Assembly: GCA_964627505.1 (NCBI GenBank)
Contig: CAZVKB010000036.1
Span: 1-22,940, forward strand
Direction of reading: 5' to 3'
Length of the DNA stretch: 22,940 bases
Source of the DNA: JACJWR01 sp964627505
GTDB taxonomy: Bacteria > Actinomycetota > Actinomycetes > S36-B12 > UBA10799
Shown here: piece after piece, positions 14,206 to 21,176 of the stretch
Layout: the number at the start of each line of letters is the position of its first letter
How positions within the stretch are numbered: the first letter of the stretch is position 1
Notes under the pieces: model-generated
The model's input: only the letters and a program-made list of their open reading frames with translations
The model's database searches: none
Told to the model about the DNA's origin: nothing
Made by a program: the position numbers and the translations under genes

Positions 14206-15693
14206 TCACACCACCCCGGTCGGCGCTTCGGGCTCTGCGCCGGGCGCGCTAACCGCGGTGTCTGCACTCGCGGCGGCAGCCGTCGCGGCCGGGGAGCCCG
14301 CCCGTCTGGCTTCCACCCAACCATCGATGTTGCGTTGCCGTGCCCGACCCAAACCCAGCGCGCCGGCGGGCACATCCTCGGTAATGACCGACCCGGCTGC
14401 GGTGTAGGCGCCGTCGCCCACCGACACCGGCGCCACCAGCATCGTGTCGCTGCCGATGCGCACGTCCCGACCGATCGTCGTGCGATGTTTGTGCACACCG
14501 TCGTAATTGACGAATACTGTGGCCGCCCCAATGTTGCTGCCCGGTCCGATCTGCGCATCCCCCACGTAGGACAGATGGGGCACCTTGCTGCCCTCCCCCA
14601 CAACCGATTTCTTGATTTCCACGAAAGCCCCAGCCTTCGCACCAGCCCGTAAATCGGCACCGGGTCGTAGGTAGCTAAACGGCCCCACGCTGGCATCGGC
14701 CGCGATCACAGCGGAATCGCAGTGACTGCGCAAGACCACGGCTCCCGGCCCCACGAAGGTGTCCAGCAACGTCGTGTCCGGGCCGATGTGAGCCCGCGCA
14801 CCCACCTCGCTGCCGGGCATGATCGACGAGTTGCGCTCGATCACCGCGTCCCGACCCACCGAGACCACTGGGGATATCCAGGTGGTGTCCGGGTCCACAA
14901 TCGTCACGCCGGAACGCATCAGCCGATCATTGACTCGGCTCTGCAACACCTTGGCCGCGGCCGCCAATTGCACGCGGTCGTTGATGCCGTGGACATCATC
15001 GGCATCGGCGGCTACCGCTGCGGAGATGCGCAGACCTGCCACACGCAGGATCCCCAGCACATCGGTGAGGTATTCCTCCCCTTGGGAGTTGTCCGTCGTC
15101 AGCCGGGACAGCCCTGCGCTCAACGCCACCCGATCAAAAATGTAGACCCCGGAGTTGATCTCCGAGATTGCCAATTGCTCCTCCGAAGCATCCTTGTGCT
15201 CCACAATGCCGACCACCGAGCCGTCCGGTGCCCGCACGATCCGTCCGTAACCGGTGGCGTCCGGGACGATGGCGCTGAGCACAGTCGCCGATGCCGAGGT
15301 GCGTTCGTGTTCGGCGACCAACTCTGTCAAGGTCGCTGTGGTGAGTAGTGGGGTGTCGCCGGCGGTGACAAGCACGGTGCCCGCGGCTGCATCCGTGATT
15401 CCCGCAGCTGCCATGGCCGTCAGCGCGCACCGCACGGCGTGGCCAGTTCCGGCCTGCCGATCCTGCACCGCCGTATGGACATCCGGGAAATCCGCCGCCA
15501 GGTACTCGGTCACCCGTTCCCGCTGGTGACCAACCACCACGACGGTCTGGGCCGCGCCCAAACCGCCAACTTCCCGCAACACATGGCCGAGCAGCGGAGT
15601 ACCAAGGACCGGGTGCAGCACCTTGGCGAGATCGGACTTCATTCGCGTGCCTTCGCCAGCAGCGAGCACGACCACTAGAGCAGGAGCGTTCAT
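14206..15693 (-). CDS. glmU: Bifunctional GlcN-1-P acetyltransferase / GlcNAc-1-P uridyltransferase
   Basis: GlmU makes UDP-GlcNAc for peptidoglycan and other glycans by acetylating glucosamine-1-phosphate and then uridylating it. The 495-residue protein has the N-terminal Rossmann uridyltransferase domain, with LAAGEGTRMKS at 10-20 and Lys24, QAGTGHAV at 80-87, and GDTPLL at 112-117. This is followed from about 260 by the left-handed beta-helix acetyltransferase with GPFSYLRPG (337-345), PHLSYVGDA with catalytic His373, and NYDGVHKHRT (396-405). A 30-residue Ala-rich tail ends the protein. The ATG at 15693 lies 32 bases after the tRNA-Gln 3' end and has no clear Shine-Dalgarno. A TACGCT hexamer exactly 7 nt upstream suggests a leaderless mRNA. 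The open frame continues 40 codons upstream through the tRNA, which cannot be coding. Confidence 0.98.
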   Translation of the reverse strand: MNAPALVVVLAAGEGTRMKSDLAKVLHPVLGTPLLGHVLREVGGLGAAQTVVVVGHQRERVTEYLAADFPDVHTAVQDRQAGTGHAVRCALTAMAAAGITDAAAGTVLVTAGDTPLLTTATLTELVAEHERTSASATVLSAIVPDATGYGRIVRAPDGSVVGIVEHKDASEEQLAISEINSGVYIFDRVALSAGLSRLTTDNSQGEEYLTDVLGILRVAGLRISAAVAADADDVHGINDRVQLAAAAKVLQSRVNDRLMRSGVTIVDPDTTWISPVVSVGRDAVIERNSSIMPGSEVGARAHIGPDTTLLDTFVGPGAVVLRSHCDSAVIAADASVGPFSYLRPGADLRAGAKAGAFVEIKKSVVGEGSKVPHLSYVGDAQIGPGSNIGAATVFVNYDGVHKHRTTIGRDVRIGSDTMLVAPVSVGDGAYTAAGSVITEDVPAGALGLGRARQRNIDGWVEARRAGSPAATAAAASADTAVSAPGAEPEAPTGVV

Positions 15694-15700
15694 AACCGCC

Positions 15701-15706
15701 AGCGTA
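15701..15706 (-). promoter_or_regulatory. Candidate -10 for a leaderless glmU mRNA
   Basis: TACGCT on the minus strand is separated from the glmU ATG by 7 nt, the distance expected when transcription starts at the initiation codon. glmU lacks a good Shine-Dalgarno. No clear -35 is visible, and read-through from the tRNA promoter is the alternative. Confidence 0.35.
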
Positions 15707-15725
15707 GACGTCAGGGACGTCGCGA

Positions 15726-15800
15726 TGGCTCCCCGCCGAGGATTCGAACCTCGAAAGCCAGGACCAAAACCTGGTGTGTTGCCGATTACACCAACGGGGA
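15726..15800 (-). tRNA. tRNA-Gln (anticodon TTG)
   Basis: The minus-strand sequence folds as a standard 75-nt tRNA. Acceptor arm TCCCCGT pairs with GCGGGGA (one T-G pair); D arm GTGT/ACAC; anticodon arm CCAGG/CCTGG around the loop TTTTGGT with anticodon TTG at 34-36; 4-nt variable loop; T arm CGAGG-TTCGAAT-CCTCG. The discriminator is G and the 3' CCA is encoded (15728-15726). It lies between ispE and glmU on the same strand, and the glmU start is only 32 bases downstream, so the two may share a transcript. Confidence 0.97.
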
Positions 15801-15811
15801 ATGCGCCGCCC

Positions 15812-15817
15812 ATGCTA
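15812..15817 (-). promoter_or_regulatory. Candidate -10 element of tRNA-Gln
   Basis: TAGCAT on the minus strand fits TANNNT and ends 11 nt before the tRNA 5' end, leaving a precursor leader of about 5 nt. The region where a -35 would lie is GC-rich and overlaps the hairpin after ispE, without an obvious hexamer. Confidence 0.4.
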
Positions 15818-15821
15818 CCGA

Positions 15822-15851
15822 CGCCACCCCGCGCGCCTGCGTCCGGTGGCG
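15822..15851 (-). terminator. Possible hairpin terminator after ispE
   Basis: A 7-bp perfect stem CGCCACC/GGTGGCG (arms 15845-15851 and 15822-15828) encloses a GC-rich 16-nt loop and starts 7 bases after the ispE TAA. No T-run follows. I-shaped hairpins of this kind are proposed terminators in actinobacteria, but the GC-rich context makes chance pairing possible. Confidence 0.3.
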
Positions 15852-15858
15852 CAGCGGA

Positions 15859-16782
15859 TTAAAACTCGGTGAGCCGGGCACCGGCGACCGGTCCGTGGGC
15901 CCGTGCCACAGACCGGGCAAATCCCGACGCCGAAAGTGAGACGGCGAGGTCCAACGCAGACTCCTCGTCAGCCACGAGAAAAGCCACAGTCGGCCCGGAC
16001 CCAGAAATGATGGCACCGAGCGCTGCACCATCCCGACCAAGGTCGAGCACGAGATCCAACTCCGGCCGCAAGGACACCGCTGCCGGCTGCAAGTCGTTGC
16101 TCAACGCCGCCCCCACCGCCGCCGGGTCGCCCACCAGCAAGGCTTCCATCAGTGCTTCCGGCACTTTCTGTTCCGGCACCCGCCGCCCCAGACGGAGCCG
16201 ATCGCATTCGGCGTAGACCCGTGGCGTGGCCAGGCCCTTGTCGGACAGCGCAAACACCCAGAAGTAGGACCCGCGAGCCATCGCTGACGTGACCACCTCG
16301 CCACGTCCGGTGCCCACGGCAGTTCCCCCGTGCAGGGCGAAGGACACGTCGGAACCCAACTGTGCTGCCAACTCCATCATGCGGTCACGACCCAGGCCCA
16401 CGCGCCAGAGTGCATCAGCGGCCAGCAGGACGCCAGCAGCATCAGCCGAGCCGCCGGCCATCCCACCCGCCACCGGAATCGACTTTCGAATCACAATGTG
16501 GGCATCCGGTCGCACGTCGGCCGCTTCGGCCACCAACTGTGCGGCTTGCCACGCCAAGTTGTGCTCATCGGTGGGCACCCGATCGGCATCGACCCCCGAA
16601 ACCGCCAAACTCAGCCCGGAACCGGCGCTGCGCCGGTGGATCTCGACCTCGTCATACAGGCTCACCGCTTGGTACACCGTGGCGAGTTCGTGAAAGCCAT
16701 CTGCCCGCACGGGTCCCACGCTCAGGGCAAGGTTGACCTTGGCGGGAACGATCGCCGAGGTGGACCGGGGGAAGGCCGACAC
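15859..16782 (-). CDS. ispE: 4-diphosphocytidyl-2-C-methyl-D-erythritol kinase
   Basis: IspE phosphorylates CDP-methylerythritol in the MEP pathway to isoprenoids. The 307-residue protein is a GHMP kinase. It has PAKVNLALSVG with catalytic Lys15, then DGFHEL at 28-33, the ATP-binding glycine loop PVAGGMAGGSADAAG at 103-117, LGSDVSF with catalytic Asp145, and a C-terminal ISGSGPTVAFL motif. The usual GLGGGSSDAA of the family reads GMAGGSADAA here, a conservative variant. The GTG at 16782 has no Shine-Dalgarno, but TAGGCT lies exactly 7 nt upstream, suggesting a leaderless transcript. rsmA ends 60 bases upstream. The gene ends with TAA, followed by a hairpin and then tRNA-Gln. Confidence 0.96.
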   Translation of the reverse strand: MSAFPRSTSAIVPAKVNLALSVGPVRADGFHELATVYQAVSLYDEVEIHRRSAGSGLSLAVSGVDADRVPTDEHNLAWQAAQLVAEAADVRPDAHIVIRKSIPVAGGMAGGSADAAGVLLAADALWRVGLGRDRMMELAAQLGSDVSFALHGGTAVGTGRGEVVTSAMARGSYFWVFALSDKGLATPRVYAECDRLRLGRRVPEQKVPEALMEALLVGDPAAVGAALSNDLQPAAVSLRPELDLVLDLGRDGAALGAIISGSGPTVAFLVADEESALDLAVSLSASGFARSVARAHGPVAGARLTEF

Positions 16783-16789
16783 GAGTGCG

Positions 16790-16795
16790 AGCCTA
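16790..16795 (-). promoter_or_regulatory. Candidate -10 for a leaderless ispE mRNA
   Basis: TAGGCT on the minus strand, with 7 nt to the GTG start codon. The same hexamer occurs upstream of eno. A small inverted repeat, ATTCT-GACA-AGAAT on the minus strand (16814-16827), lies about 20 bases further upstream in the -35 region. Confidence 0.4.
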
Positions 16796-16842
16796 GGGCT
16801 TTGCAGGGTCGGTATTCTTGTCAGAATCGACAGATGGGTGGA

Positions 16843-17850
16843 TCAACTCCCAGCTTCGAGAGCCAATTTGGCCAAGGCCAAACATCGAAAGTCCGATGCT
16901 GAGAGGGTTTCGCCGCGGGCCCGGGGGTCGATGCCACAGGACCCCAGGATGGTCTCCACGGCGGTGGTGGATCCGGCCCACGGCGCCAAGACCGTGCGTA
17001 ATACCTTGCGCCGTTGGCCGAATGCAGCGTCGATGGCAGCGAATGCGGTCGCCCGGATCTGTTCGGAGTTCAACGACTGATCCCGCACCGCGGCGATTCC
17101 GCTCGGCTCGTTGGAGCCAGTGTGCTGCCGGCTTGCGTGGGAATCGGGCCACCGCCGCAGGCGCACCAAGCCCGAGTCCACCCGCGGTGCCGGCCAGAAC
17201 ACCGACGGCGCCACCGCGCCGGCTGCACTGGCAGCCATGAACCAGGCCACTTTCACGCTGGGAGCGCCATATACCCGCGACCCTGGACTGGCGCATAGCC
17301 GGTCCGCGACCTCCTTTTGCACCATCACCAACCCACTGCGCAACGAGGGCAACGCGAGCAAAGCAGAGATCAGCACGGGCACTGCGACGTTGTAGGGCAG
17401 GTTCGCAACAATCGCGGTGGGTGGGGTGGGCAGGTCCGTGATTGCGATGTCGAGAGCGTCTGCAGTGCGGACGGTGAGTCGACCTGCGCGACTTGGTGCA
17501 TAGTGCGCCACGGTGACCGGCAGCCGATCGGCGAGCAGCGGGTCGATTTCGATCGCCGTCACGCTCGCCCCTGTCGCCAACAACCCCAGTGTGAGCGAAC
17601 CAAGACCCGGGCCGATTTCCAGCACAGCATCGTCTGCCGTGACGCCGGCCAGGGTGACGATCCGGCGCACTGTGTTGGGATCGATGACGAAGTTCTGGCC
17701 GCGGGCTTTGGTCGGGCGCAACCCGAGTTCGGCAGCCAACGCCCGCACCTGACGCGGTCCGAGCAGGCACACACCTGGTTCGTCCGTACGCTCTGCCCGG
17801 TCGGCCCCGGCAACCCGCTCCTGATCCTGTGCGCCCGGCTGCCCGCTCAC
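16843..17850 (-). CDS. rsmA: 16S rRNA (A1518/A1519-N6) dimethyltransferase
   Basis: RsmA (KsgA) dimethylates two adjacent adenines in the 3' hairpin of 16S rRNA late in small-subunit assembly. The 335-residue protein shows GQNFVIDPN at 51-59, the SAM-binding VLEIGPGLGSLT at 76-87, the acidic motif EIDP at 101-104, the catalytic NLPYNV at 150-155, and the C-terminal FGQRRKVLR motif. A polar linker of roughly 30 residues (from about WPDSHASRQ to SEQIRAT) before that last motif seems longer than usual. The first 30 residues are also a poorly conserved extension. The GTG at 17850 overlaps the tatD TGA as GTGA, so translation is probably coupled; a GTG at 17772 would give a more typical N-terminus. 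Confidence 0.96.
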   Translation of the reverse strand: MSGQPGAQDQERVAGADRAERTDEPGVCLLGPRQVRALAAELGLRPTKARGQNFVIDPNTVRRIVTLAGVTADDAVLEIGPGLGSLTLGLLATGASVTAIEIDPLLADRLPVTVAHYAPSRAGRLTVRTADALDIAITDLPTPPTAIVANLPYNVAVPVLISALLALPSLRSGLVMVQKEVADRLCASPGSRVYGAPSVKVAWFMAASAAGAVAPSVFWPAPRVDSGLVRLRRWPDSHASRQHTGSNEPSGIAAVRDQSLNSEQIRATAFAAIDAAFGQRRKVLRTVLAPWAGSTTAVETILGSCGIDPRARGETLSASDFRCLALAKLALEAGS

Positions 17851-18698
17851 AGTGGGCCGAAAGCCCGCTCAGTATTGCGCCACAGCGTTTCACACGCCGT
17901 CAGCAGATCCCAGCCGCGCACCTCAGCAACTGCACGTACCGTATTCGGCAATTGATAGGAGGCATTGGGTCGGCCCCGGTGCGGTACCGGGGTCAAGAAG
18001 GGTGCGTCGGTCTCCACCAGCACCAGGTCGGCTGGCACCACACCCAGGGCAACCCGCAGCATCTCAGCGTTCTTGAAGGTGACATTGCCGGCGAAGGAAC
18101 AATAAAAACCGCGTTCGGTCACGGCTCGGGCAAAATCGGCATCACCGCTGAAGCAGTGCATCACCACTGTGTCCGGTGCCCCTGCATCGTCCAGAATGCG
18201 CAGCACGTCGGCGTGGGCATCCCGGTCGTGCACCACCAACGCGGTGCCGGTGCGCTTGGCAATCTCGATGTGCACCCGGAACGATTCCTCTTGCACCGCG
18301 CGCAGTTCGGGCGGCGTACGGAAAAAGTCCATGCCCGTTTCCCCCACGGCACGGACCTCCGGCCGGGCGGCGAGGACAGCGATGTCCTCCCACGCGGCCG
18401 CCAGCGCCGCCGGCCCAGCTTCCAAGTGGATCTGCGGTGCCTCGTTGGGGTGTAGCGCGACTGCGGCCCACACGTGCGCATGCGCTGCCGCGGCCTGCGC
18501 GGCCCATTGCGAACTCGGCACGTCACAACCCACTTGCACGATGGCCGTGACGCCCACCGCCGCGGCGCGTTCCAGCGCCTCGGAAACTGCGGGTGCCGGG
18601 TCGGAGCCAAACGAGATGTCGAGGTGGCAATGACTGTCTGGGACCGGGCTCGGCAGCCCTGCCGGCGGGTCCGGGTAGGTATCGCGGTCGCGGGCCAC
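17847..18698 (-). CDS. tatD: TatD-family metal-dependent hydrolase / DNase
   Basis: The 283-residue protein is a TIM-barrel amidohydrolase-superfamily nuclease of the TatD type, with reported DNase and 3'-5' exonuclease activities in the family. Metal ligands are all present: SHCHLD with His23 and His25, GETGMDFF with Glu120, VVHDRDAH with His157, MHCFSG with His181, and VETDAPFL with Asp231. The start is GTG at 18698, overlapping the metG TAG by one base (TAGTG), with GAGGAG (18704-18709) 5 nt upstream inside metG. A longer open frame of 24 codons is rejected for that reason. The metG-tatD-rsmA order is standard in actinobacteria; rpfB, which lies between tatD and rsmA in Mycobacterium, is absent. 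Confidence 0.95.
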   Translation of the reverse strand: MARDRDTYPDPPAGLPSPVPDSHCHLDISFGSDPAPAVSEALERAAAVGVTAIVQVGCDVPSSQWAAQAAAAHAHVWAAVALHPNEAPQIHLEAGPAALAAAWEDIAVLAARPEVRAVGETGMDFFRTPPELRAVQEESFRVHIEIAKRTGTALVVHDRDAHADVLRILDDAGAPDTVVMHCFSGDADFARAVTERGFYCSFAGNVTFKNAEMLRVALGVVPADLVLVETDAPFLTPVPHRGRPNASYQLPNTVRAVAEVRGWDLLTACETLWRNTERAFGPL

Positions 18699-20281
18699 TA
18701 CTGCTCCTCGATCCGCGGGAACAGTGCCGCCCCCTTGGTCATCACGGCGCCAGGCGGCAGTTGCCCCCAACGTTCCACTTCCGACACGTCTTGGTCAGCC
18801 AACTCTCCCAGGTGGGGCAGAGCCCCGATCTGACCCCACAGCGACGACATCGCCGTTGGCATCACCGCGTTGTACAGCACAGCGATCGCCCGCAGCGACT
18901 CGCTCATCGTGTACAAAACCGTGTGCAGCCGCTCACGCTGTGCAGGCGCCTTGGCCAACTTCCACGGTTCCTGTTCGGTGAGGTAGAGGTTCACGGCCTC
19001 CACGAATGCCCGGATCGCGGCAATCCCGCCTGCGAAGTCCATCGCGAGCATGGCGGAATCCGCCTTAGCGGCGGCCTCAATCAGCGCGTCCTGCAAACTG
19101 CGGTCGGCGTTGGCGTAGTGGCCCGGCTCCGGCAGCACACCGTCGCAGTAGCGCACCACCATGGCTGTGGCGCGGCTGGCGAGGTTCCCCAGGCCGTTGG
19201 CCAATTCGGAGGTGTAGCGGGCCAACATGTCCTCCCACGAGAACGACCCATCGGACCCAAAGTTGATCGCTCGCAGGAAGTAGTACCGAAACGCGTCTGC
19301 CCCGAACACGTCGATGATCTGGGACGGGGCAATGCCGGTGAGTTTGGTTTTGGACATTTTTTCGCCCCCCACCAACAGCCAGCCGTGGGCAAAAACCTTC
19401 CCCGGCAGCGGCAGATCGGCCGCCATCAGCATGGCCGGCCAGTAGACGGCGTGGAAACGCAAAATGTCCTTGCCCACCAATTGCACGTCCGCTGGCCAGG
19501 TATGGGCAAAACGATCGGCCTCCGGTGTGCCCGCGGGCGCACCGAAACCGATTGCGGTGATGTAGTTCAGCAGCGCGTCGAACCAGACGTAGACCACCTG
19601 TTCGTCGTCCCACGGCAGCGGGATGCCCCACTCCACCGACGACCGCGACATCGAAATGTCAGTGAGCCCGCCCTCGATGAACGACACGACTTCGTTGTAC
19701 GCGCTGCGTGGTTCCACCGCGTGGGTGTGACGCCGATAGTGCTCCAACAGCGGCTCGGCGAAGGCCGAAAGTCGAAACCACCAGTTGCGTTCCGACAGCA
19801 TTTCCACGGGTTTGTCGTGAATCGGACAGAGCGGGACTCCCGCGTCGTCCGTGATGAGGTCGGCTGCCACTTTGAACTCTTCACAACCCACGCAGTAAGG
19901 GCCCTCATAGGTGTCTTCGTAGACATACCCGTTGTCCTTGAGCCGGTTCCAGAAGGCTGCAACGCCCCGGCGATGCCGACCAGAGGTGGTACGGATGAAG
20001 TCGTCGTTGGCGGCATCGATGGTTTTCAGCACCGGCAGCCATTCCTCGTTCACCAGCCGGTCGCACCATTGCTCCGGGGAGACCCCATGCTCGTGAGCGG
20101 AGCGTTCCACCTTGGTGCCGTGCTCGTCGGTGCCCGTGAGGTACCACACCCGCTCCCGACGTTGCCGATGCCAGCGCGTGAGCACATCGCCGGCCACGGT
20201 GGTGTAGGCGTGACCGATGTGCGGGGCGTCGTTGACGTAGTAGACGGGCGTTGTGACGTAGAAGGCCTTGGCAGCGGGCAT
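18698..20281 (-). CDS. metG: Methionyl-tRNA synthetase
   Basis: MetRS charges initiator and elongator tRNA-Met. The 527-residue protein is a class I synthetase with the HIGH motif at residues 21-24, KMSKT at 308-312, and a zinc-knuckle-like set CVGC (130-133) with CPIH (152-155). WWFRLS (167-172) and YVWFDALLNY (231-240) are also typical of the family. There is no C-terminal tRNA-binding (EMAP-II-like) domain, as in other actinobacterial MetRS of this length. The ATG at 20281 has no Shine-Dalgarno; TAGAAT lies exactly 7 nt upstream, which fits a leaderless mRNA. Its 3' end provides the tatD ribosome-binding site. Confidence 0.98.
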   Translation of the reverse strand: MPAAKAFYVTTPVYYVNDAPHIGHAYTTVAGDVLTRWHRQRRERVWYLTGTDEHGTKVERSAHEHGVSPEQWCDRLVNEEWLPVLKTIDAANDDFIRTTSGRHRRGVAAFWNRLKDNGYVYEDTYEGPYCVGCEEFKVAADLITDDAGVPLCPIHDKPVEMLSERNWWFRLSAFAEPLLEHYRRHTHAVEPRSAYNEVVSFIEGGLTDISMSRSSVEWGIPLPWDDEQVVYVWFDALLNYITAIGFGAPAGTPEADRFAHTWPADVQLVGKDILRFHAVYWPAMLMAADLPLPGKVFAHGWLLVGGEKMSKTKLTGIAPSQIIDVFGADAFRYYFLRAINFGSDGSFSWEDMLARYTSELANGLGNLASRATAMVVRYCDGVLPEPGHYANADRSLQDALIEAAAKADSAMLAMDFAGGIAAIRAFVEAVNLYLTEQEPWKLAKAPAQRERLHTVLYTMSESLRAIAVLYNAVMPTAMSSLWGQIGALPHLGELADQDVSEVERWGQLPPGAVMTKGAALFPRIEEQ

Positions 20282-20288
20282 GTTGGCG

Positions 20289-20294
20289 ATTCTA
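20289..20294 (-). promoter_or_regulatory. Candidate -10 for a leaderless metG mRNA
   Basis: TAGAAT on the minus strand is a near-consensus -10, followed by 7 nt and the metG ATG. It lies in the 24-base gap after rsmI, so any -35 region would fall inside the rsmI coding end; none is obvious there. Confidence 0.5.
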
Positions 20295-20305
20295 CGGGCA
20301 GGCGT

Positions 20306-21136
20306 TCAGGTCCGGCGGGCTGCCAGTACTGCCTCGTAGACTTGCCGCTTGGGCACGCCGAATTGCCTGGCCACCTCGCGCATCGCCACTTTGTGGTCGA
20401 TCCCACTAGCCACTGCTTCGGCATGCGCAGCGGCCAGCACAGCGGCATCGATCGCGGGCTGGGTTTTGCCCGCCCCTGCCACCACGATGGTGACCTCGCC
20501 GAGCACCTGGGCGGCCGTTGTGGCAACCAGTTCGGCCAGCGTTCCCCGGAGCACTTGCTCATACGTCTTGGTCAACTCTCGGCACACCACTGCTGCTCGT
20601 TGGGGCCCAAAAGCATCAGCCATCTGAGCCAACGTCGCGTGGGTGCGACGTGGGGATTCGAAGAACACCATGGTGCGTGGCTCCCCAGCCAACTCGGCCA
20701 GCAGCCGCGCACGCTCTCCGGCCTTGCGCGGCAGGAAACCCTCGAACGTGAAGCGATCGGTGGGTAGGCCGGAGACTGACAGCGCGGCGGTCACCGCCGA
20801 GGGTCCGGGTGCCACCCCCACCGGCACGCCGGCCTGGACGGCTGCAGCTACCAGCCGATATCCGGGGTCACTGACCACCGGGGTGCCCGCATCGCTGATG
20901 ACCACCACCGTGGCCCCCGCCTCGGCTTGTGCGAGCAGCCACGGGGTTTTCTCCCGCTCGACGGCTTCGTAGAACGAGACCACTTGACCGGTGATGGTCA
21001 CGTCCAGGTCGGCTGCCAACCGTCGGGCGCGACGGGTGTCTTCCGCGGCGAGGATATCCGCGTCCGCCAGCAACTCCCGCAGGCGGGAAGAGGCGTCAGC
21101 GGGGTTCCCCAGCGGCGTGGCGGCCAGGATGATCAT
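20306..21136 (-). CDS. rsmI: 16S rRNA (C1402-2'-O) methyltransferase
   Basis: RsmI 2'-O-methylates C1402 in the ribosomal P site. The 276-residue protein has the SAM-dependent tetrapyrrole-methylase-type fold: ATPLGNPAD near the N-terminus, LAAEDTRRARRL at 29-40, ISDAGTPVVSDPGY at 80-93, PGPSAVTAALSVSGLP at 110-125, and EGFLPRK at 132-138. The C-terminal 50 residues form the helical RsmI extension (VAMREVARQFGVPKRQVYEAVL). The ATG at 21136 is the first start in frame after the upstream gene and places the conserved strand at residue 3. It has no recognisable Shine-Dalgarno and no TANNNT at leaderless distance. typA ends 40 bases upstream. Confidence 0.96.
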   Translation of the reverse strand: MIILAATPLGNPADASSRLRELLADADILAAEDTRRARRLAADLDVTITGQVVSFYEAVEREKTPWLLAQAEAGATVVVISDAGTPVVSDPGYRLVAAAVQAGVPVGVAPGPSAVTAALSVSGLPTDRFTFEGFLPRKAGERARLLAELAGEPRTMVFFESPRRTHATLAQMADAFGPQRAAVVCRELTKTYEQVLRGTLAELVATTAAQVLGEVTIVVAGAGKTQPAIDAAVLAAAHAEAVASGIDHKVAMREVARQFGVPKRQVYEAVLAARRT

Positions 21137-21176
21137 CGACGTGGTGGTGTGTCTGAACGCGGTTGGACGGCGGCGA

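Noticed and set aside
15694..15813. A longer glmU start 40 codons upstream.
   Set aside because: It would translate through the tRNA-Gln gene.
16814..16827. Inverted repeat ATTCT-TGTC-AGAAT between rsmA and ispE as a terminator or operator.
   Set aside because: The stem is only 5 bp and AT-rich with no T-run; too little to call as a feature by itself.
16793..17893. A 366-codon minus-strand frame overlapping rsmA.
   Set aside because: Arg/Gly-rich out-of-frame translation of rsmA; the other frame has all RsmA motifs.
18593..20767. A 724-codon open frame on the plus strand antisense to tatD, metG and rsmI.
   Set aside because: It is exactly antisense to genes with complete catalytic motifs, its translation is low-complexity and shows no family motifs, and long antisense frames are expected in GC-rich DNA.
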